Below the pieces are notes generated by a model. That model had not been told where the DNA came from. It saw only the letters and a list, made by a program, of their open reading frames with translations, and did not search any database. This document shows positions 59,058-64,000 of a stretch of 64,000 bases of DNA, one piece after another. A program made the translations under genes and the position numbers. The stretch's first letter is position 1; every line of letters starts with the position of its first letter. This DNA is from Clostridioides sp. (lineage in GTDB: Bacteria; Bacillota; Clostridia; Peptostreptococcales; Peptostreptococcaceae), in assembly GCA_031261505.1 (NCBI GenBank), contig JAISJN010000005.1, positions 1 to 64,000 on the forward strand, read 5' to 3'.

Positions 59058-60107
59058 ATGCCAATATTAGAAAGGGATTTTATAACCAAACTAAAGAGGA
59101 ATGCAGTTTTTTTACTTATATACTGCTTGATATTCTTGTTTATATACTTCGCGTTCCCTTATATAGCACCATTTTTCCTAGCGATAATCATAGCGTTTAT
59201 AATAAAACCTATATCGACAAAGCTATACCATAAATTCAATATAAATAAGGGAGCCTCGACTTTAATTTTGAGCTTCTTAGCAGTTGCAATAGTCATCACC
59301 TTGACTTCTGTTCTCGTCGTGAACCTCGCTAGCCAAATGATGTTGTTCATAAACAACGCATCGACTGGAGCGCACGTCTTCGATCTGGCAGAGACGGTTT
59401 TGGACAAGGCAAATATGATAATATCTGATTTAAACAGTGTTACAAATATAAATCTCATGGATATAACATCGAAATTCAGTGGTAACCTTATGAACATGAC
59501 AAAGGGATTGCTCACAAACATAATTAATCTAGCGACTTCAATTCCGTACATAGCTATGTTTACAGCGACTCTATTCGTTGCGACTTACTTTATATCAAGG
59601 GATTTAGACAGCATAGAAAATGCATTTTACAGTATGTTTACTGAACAAGTGAGATCACAGGTATTCGACGTGAAGGCAGAGGTAGGGGTTTCTATATTTG
59701 GATACGTGAAGGCATACCTGATACTCATGAGTATTACTGGCTGTGCGATATTCATAAGTTTTGTGATATTTGGACTTCCCTATGGAATTATGGTTGGAAT
59801 AATCGGAGCTCTACTGGACCTCATACCGTTTCTAGGGATAATAAGCATATACCTGCCGATTATAGTATACTACATCGTGATGAAGAACTACTTTGTAGCG
59901 ATAGGCATGGGGGTAGTCTTCTTACTCATATCGCTTTTAAGACAGATAATCGAACCAAAACTACTGTCTGTAAATATTGGTATGCATCCGCTATCTATAC
60001 TAGCAGCAATATTTATCGGGATACAATTAAAAGGGGTAATAGGAATTTTCTTTTGTTTAGGACTTGTGGTATTCCATAATATACTTAAAAAAGTAAGTAT
60101 TCTGTAG
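59058..60107 (+). CDS. AI-2E family transporter
   Basis: Multi-TM; PFFLAIIIAFIIKPIS, GIMVGIIGALLDLIPFLGIISIYLPIIV, EPKLLSVNIGMHPLSILAAIFIG. Confidence 0.9.
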   Translation: MPILERDFITKLKRNAVFLLIYCLIFLFIYFAFPYIAPFFLAIIIAFIIKPISTKLYHKFNINKGASTLILSFLAVAIVITLTSVLVVNLASQMMLFINNASTGAHVFDLAETVLDKANMIISDLNSVTNINLMDITSKFSGNLMNMTKGLLTNIINLATSIPYIAMFTATLFVATYFISRDLDSIENAFYSMFTEQVRSQVFDVKAEVGVSIFGYVKAYLILMSITGCAIFISFVIFGLPYGIMVGIIGALLDLIPFLGIISIYLPIIVYYIVMKNYFVAIGMGVVFLLISLLRQIIEPKLLSVNIGMHPLSILAAIFIGIQLKGVIGIFFCLGLVVFHNILKKVSIL

Positions 60108-60313
60108 AAAATAGTCTAAAATTTTATGCCAATGCAAGTTGGATATGATATAATTATTGTGTGATATAAATTCAATCTAAAAATGGACTCTCGAGGATAA
60201 ATCGAAACTCTATATACATTGATTTATTCACACATTTTTTGTATCTATTACGTAAAGGTTTAAAGGAAAACGTTCGTAATTAAAAATTTGAATAAGTAAA
60301 GGGGAATAGAAAA

Positions 60314-61537
60314 ATGGAATCAAAATTAGTAGAAAGATTTTTAAAATACGTTTCATTTGAAACAACTTCAGATGACACATGTGAAAACTGTCCTTCTTCA
60401 GAAAAACAAAGAGTCCTTGCAAATTACATAGTTGAAGAATTAAAGGGCTTAGGTCTTGAAGATGCAAATGTAGATGAACACAGCTACGTTATGGCTACTC
60501 TAAAAGGTAATGTAGAAGGAGTAGATCCAATAGGATTTATAGCTCACTTAGACACAGCCCTAGACGTAAGTGGTGCAAATATAAAACCTAGAATAATAGA
60601 AAATTACGATGGAGAAGATATAGTACTAAACGAAGAATTAAACGTTGTTACAAGCGTTAGCGACTTCCCAGTAATGAAAAAATTAAAAGGCGAAGATATA
60701 ATAGTAACTGACGGTACAACTCTTCTTGGAGCAGATGACAAGGCTGGTATAGCTGAAATAATAACAGCTGTCGAATACCTTATAAACCATCCAGAAGTAA
60801 AACACGGAGATATAAAACTTGGATTCAACCCAGATGAAGAAATAGGTAGAGGTCCTCATAAATTCGACGTAGAAAGATTCGGAGCTAAATACGGATACAC
60901 TTTAGATGGAGCAGAAGAAGGAGAACTTCAATACGAAAACTTCAATGCAGGATCTGCAACTATAACTATACATGGAAAAAATGTTCATCCAGGTTCAGCT
61001 AAGAACATAATGGTGAACTCTCAACTTATAGCAGCAGAATTATCTAGCATGTTCCCAGCTGATGAAAGACCTGACACTACTGAAGGTTACGAAGGATTCT
61101 ACCATCTTAACTCAATGAGCGGAAATGTAGAAAACACAGTTATGAACTATATAATAAGAGACCATGACATGGCGAAATTCGAAGCTAGAAAAGAATTTGT
61201 AAAAGAAGTAGTAGCTAAGATGAACGAAAAATACAATGGTAGAATTGAAGTCGAAATGAGCGACCAATACTACAATATGAAGGAAAAAGTAGAACCAGTT
61301 ATGTTCATGATCGACATAGCTAGAGAAGCTATGGAAGAATCTGATATAGTTCCAATGATAGTACCTATAAGAGGTGGAACTGATGGAGCTCAGTTGTCTT
61401 TCAAAAACCTTCCATGTCCTAATATATTCACAGGCGGAATGAACTACCACGGAAAGAACGAATTAGTTTCTATAAACGGAATGAATAAGGCTGTCGATGT
61501 AATAATCAAGATAGCTCAGAAATTTGCTGAAAGATAG
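60314..61537 (+). CDS. pepT: Peptidase T (tripeptide aminopeptidase)
   Basis: RFLKYVSFETTSDD, TTLLGADDKAGIAEI, FNPDEEIGRGPHKFDVERFGAKYGYTLDG, IRGGTDGAQLSF. Confidence 0.96.
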   Translation: MESKLVERFLKYVSFETTSDDTCENCPSSEKQRVLANYIVEELKGLGLEDANVDEHSYVMATLKGNVEGVDPIGFIAHLDTALDVSGANIKPRIIENYDGEDIVLNEELNVVTSVSDFPVMKKLKGEDIIVTDGTTLLGADDKAGIAEIITAVEYLINHPEVKHGDIKLGFNPDEEIGRGPHKFDVERFGAKYGYTLDGAEEGELQYENFNAGSATITIHGKNVHPGSAKNIMVNSQLIAAELSSMFPADERPDTTEGYEGFYHLNSMSGNVENTVMNYIIRDHDMAKFEARKEFVKEVVAKMNEKYNGRIEVEMSDQYYNMKEKVEPVMFMIDIAREAMEESDIVPMIVPIRGGTDGAQLSFKNLPCPNIFTGGMNYHGKNELVSINGMNKAVDVIIKIAQKFAER

Positions 61538-61543
61538 TTGCGA

Positions 61544-61632
61544 TTTAACTTGTGAACTATTCCACAGTATCTATCCTGAGGAATAGTTCCAATTTCAGTT
61601 GCGAGGTGAAATCCACCACCACGCAATCGTAT
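61544..61632 (+). repeat. Dispersed structured repeat, copy 6
   Basis: tttaacttgtGAACTATTCCacagtatctatcctgaGGAATAGTTCcaatttcagTTGCGaggtgaaatccaccaccaCGCAAtcgt. Confidence 0.65.
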
Positions 61633-61648
61633 TAGACAATGACTATTG

Positions 61649-61683
61649 AAAAAGCCGAAACCCATACAGGTTTCGGCTTTTTT
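61649..61683 (+). terminator. Terminator after pepT
   Basis: AAAAAGCCGAAACccatacagGTTTCGGCTTTTTT. Confidence 0.9.
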
Positions 61684-61686
61684 CAT

Positions 61687-62253
61687 CTATGCTAAATAAA
61701 TCTCTTCCTTAGAAATTACGTCCTTAGAAATCAGGTCGATGAAATTAAACTTCAAACCACCGTATTCGCTGACGTCTACGATGGCTACAGAATGGCTTCC
61801 GTCCTTTGGTATAGAAGTGCTGCCAGGATTTAATACAACCATATCGCCGTAGTCCTCAAGGATCTTGACATGAGTGTGACCTAAAATCAATACATCTGCA
61901 CCCATATTTCTAGCATCTGCTATAATATCTTCTCTAGAGCCGATATATCCGTGGTTGATTACAAATCGAGTATATCCGAGCTGAAATACGGCGTAGGGGT
62001 TTTGAATAGGGTGATTCAGCACCATCTGGTCGACATCAGCCTCACAGTTACCCTTTGCAAAAATTATATTGTTGAGCTTGTTTATTTTCTCAATCAATGA
62101 TTTTGGAGCGTATCCCTTAGGGAGGTCGTTTCTAGGACCGTGGTAGAGGATGTCTCCCGCATGAAGTAAAAAATCACAGTCACAGAGGACTTCCATAGCC
62201 TTGTCGAAGAAATAAAGACTTCCGTGAGTATCGCTTAATATTCCAATCTTCAT
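61687..62253 (-). CDS. YfcE-family metallophosphoesterase
   Basis: MKIGILSDTHGSLYFF, LLHAGDILYHGPRNDLPKGY, KGNCEADVDQM, LGHTHVK. Confidence 0.93.
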   Translation of the reverse strand: MKIGILSDTHGSLYFFDKAMEVLCDCDFLLHAGDILYHGPRNDLPKGYAPKSLIEKINKLNNIIFAKGNCEADVDQMVLNHPIQNPYAVFQLGYTRFVINHGYIGSREDIIADARNMGADVLILGHTHVKILEDYGDMVVLNPGSTSIPKDGSHSVAIVDVSEYGGLKFNFIDLISKDVISKEEIYLA

Positions 62254-62284
62254 GAATTCATCTCCTTAAATAATGAGTTTAGGT

Positions 62285-62385
62285 TAAAAATTATGATTCA
62301 ACGATTTCAGTGTTGGATTTCGCCAACACTGAAATTAAAATCTTGACCGCCACATGTAGGGCAGGTGTGCAACTTTCAAGTTATA
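62285..62385 (-). repeat. Dispersed structured repeat, copy 7 (reverse orientation)
   Basis: Reverse complement: TATAACTTGAAAG...ACCtGCCctacatgtGGCgGT...ATTTTAATTTCAGTGTTGGcgaaatCCAACACTGAAATCGTTGAATCATAATTTTTAA. Confidence 0.8.
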
Positions 62386-63181
62386 AAAATTTTTCAGCTA
62401 CCATCTTCCAAAACTCGTAATCCAGCATTCGGATAAGAGATATTTTTTTGGGATGAAGGCTTAGCTCTATTTTTTCAACTCCGATAAATCTGTATTCAAT
62501 TCCATCGACCACAATCAATGTAGAATCTTCATAAGTCTGCTCTGGTGAAATATTTATAATAGAATCACTAGCAGCGACAATACTAGATGTAAAACATCTA
62601 TACGCATTGTTGTTTATCGGTTGAAGTGGAGTAACCTGAATTACATCGAGGCTAGTGTCCACTATACTTCCTCCAGCGGAATAGTTGTATGCGGTAGATC
62701 CAGTAGAAGTACAAATCAACATGCCGTCACCGCTGAAATTTTGAATCAGTCTGTCGTCAAACTGAAGGGCTAGATGAATAACCCTAGACTTATCGCTTTT
62801 TACAACAACCTCATTTACAGCTAGTTTTGTATAAACTGAATCCCTTGTTTTGATAATAGCGTGTAGCAAGGATATATCTTCTTTTACGAAATCGCCATTT
62901 ATGTAAATATCTATGAATTCATCGATCATATGTGGAGAAATCTCCGCAAAAAAACCGAGATGTCCAGTATTTATTCCAACTATAGGTATATCCACAAAAT
63001 TGAAATCTCTAGCAGTTTTTAGGAAGGAGCCGTCTCCGCCTATAGATACGATTAGTTCGGTATCAGGAGTGATATCATCGCTGACATCAAAACCATTCTG
63101 TATAAACTTATCCTTAAGTATATTTTTTGTTTCTATTGACTGTTCTAATTCATTAGAATTGATAGTTATCGTTCTTTTCAT
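62381..63181 (-). CDS. nadK: NAD kinase
   Basis: LIVSIGGDGSFLKTARDF, GINTGHLGFFAEI, NEVVVKSDKS, GDGMLICTSTGSTAYNYSAGGSIV. Confidence 0.95.
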   Translation of the reverse strand: MKRTITINSNELEQSIETKNILKDKFIQNGFDVSDDITPDTELIVSIGGDGSFLKTARDFNFVDIPIVGINTGHLGFFAEISPHMIDEFIDIYINGDFVKEDISLLHAIIKTRDSVYTKLAVNEVVVKSDKSRVIHLALQFDDRLIQNFSGDGMLICTSTGSTAYNYSAGGSIVDTSLDVIQVTPLQPINNNAYRCFTSSIVAASDSIINISPEQTYEDSTLIVVDGIEYRFIGVEKIELSLHPKKISLIRMLDYEFWKMVAEKFL

Positions 63182-63540
63182 TCATTACACCTCGTCTCGG
63201 AACTATATATATAATTTATCATAATTACTGTGTTTATACCAGTTTATTGACAAAATGGAATGGATTTATTTCATAACTAGATATAGTAGATGGCTGATTT
63301 GCAGAAATATAGATTGTAGGCGTCTCCATAATTGAATGGCAGTGGGCAAATAAAAAAATAAGTTAATTCATGTATGAAATACGACCATCTTATGCAAACG
63401 CCATTAATAAAGGTATTTAATGTGATACAATTATATTGCCAAAATAAAATTAATGATTTAGAGCTGATGTCAGCAAAATATATAGATTATCTATGATATT
63501 TTGATGGCATCTTTTTTTAGTTATAGATGTGTATAGTGAT

Positions 63541-63620
63541 TGCTTGTGCTGCAAAGTGCTTGTGCTGCAAAGTGCTTGTGCTGCAAAGTGCTTGTGCTGA
63601 CGAGTGCTTGTGCTGGGGGT
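63541..63620 (+). repeat. Five tandem 16 bp units (TGCTTGTGCTGCAAAG x3 plus two variant units)
   Basis: Exact units at 63541, 63557, 63573; variants TGCTTGTGCTGACGAG (63589) and TGCTTGTGCTGGGGGT (63605). Confidence 0.9.
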
Positions 63621-63690
63621 ATTTTTCCAACTGAAATGAGATCTATGCCCACCGCCTATATAGGTGGGACATAAATCCCAAATTATATTT
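63621..63690 (-). repeat. Dispersed structured repeat, copy 8 (reverse orientation, 3' part missing)
   Basis: Reverse complement: tttGGGATTTATGTCCCACCTATATAGGCGGTGGGCATAGATCTCATTTCAGTTGG. Confidence 0.65.
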
Positions 63691-64000
63691 AGTAGGTAGC
63701 CATCTCTTCATCCTTAAAATAAGATTCGATAAATTCCCTAACTAAGTTTGACTTTGGAGTAAATCCGAGGTCGACGAGAGCGGAATTTATAATTTCGAGT
63801 AGGTAGACAAGCTTATCAAATCTAGCATTCTCACCCATATGTCCAATTCTCACGACCTTGTTTGAAAGATATCCGAAAGATCCAGATAAAATCAAATTAT
63901 ATCTTTTCTTTATGTGTGCGAGGAATTTATCTACATTGATGTCGGCTGGAAGTTCAATGACACTCACTGTATTTGAATGACCGCTGCTCAGATGTAGTTT
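63689..64000 (-). CDS. Class V / alanine-glyoxylate-type PLP aminotransferase, C-terminal part (continues past window end)
   Basis: ...SSGHSNTVSVIELPADINVDKFLAHIKKRYNLILSGSFGYLSNKVVRIGHMGENARFDKLVYLLEIINSALVDLGF; frame stays open to 64000. Confidence 0.8.
   Translation of the reverse strand, partial: KLHLSSGHSNTVSVIELPADINVDKFLAHIKKRYNLILSGSFGYLSNKVVRIGHMGENARFDKLVYLLEIINSALVDLGFTPKSNLVREFIESYFKDEEMATY

Noticed and set aside
63541-63620. CRISPR-like short repeat array
   Set aside because: Units are contiguous 16 bp tandem repeats with no spacers and no cas genes nearby

Overview
The window is a 64 kb chromosomal segment from a low-GC Gram-positive anaerobe. Gene content suggests Clostridia, probably Peptostreptococcaceae-like; this taxonomy is inference. 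It opens with the 3' end of a 23S rRNA, tRNA-Thr(TGT) and RNase P RNA. Next comes a GntR-regulated 3-methylaspartate glutamate-fermentation locus (glutamate mutase S/L/E, methylaspartate ammonia-lyase, an AtuA-like pair), followed by an M20 amidohydrolase with a two-protein membrane module. The middle is mostly housekeeping: galE, purine permease, brnQ, hflX, nadE, yebC, an S1-domain protein, YgiQ, a two-subunit class I fumarase and malic enzyme. From about 39.9 to 57.4 kb lies a dense DNA-end-processing island. It holds a cryptic three-gene module (divergent AddB-like protein, UvrD-type helicase, stand-alone Fe-S RecB-type nuclease) that runs directly into addB-addA and then sbcD-sbcC. The window ends with corC-like, AI-2E transporter, pepT, yfcE, NAD kinase and a truncated aminotransferase. 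The most interesting signals are: (1) a family of dispersed intergenic, structured repeats of about 40-100 nt on both strands, whose hairpin arms vary in sequence while keeping pairing; (2) the three-gene helicase/nuclease module coupled to addAB; (3) a P-loop ATPase fused to an AlaRS-like second-additional-domain; (4) a ~269 bp GC-rich element with 17 bp terminal inverted repeats just upstream of the helicase/nuclease module; (5) GntR operator-like palindromes at the glutamate mutase regulator. No CRISPR array, prophage, transposase or recognised defence system was seen. All calls come from reading the sequence and the supplied ORF track; no database search was run.
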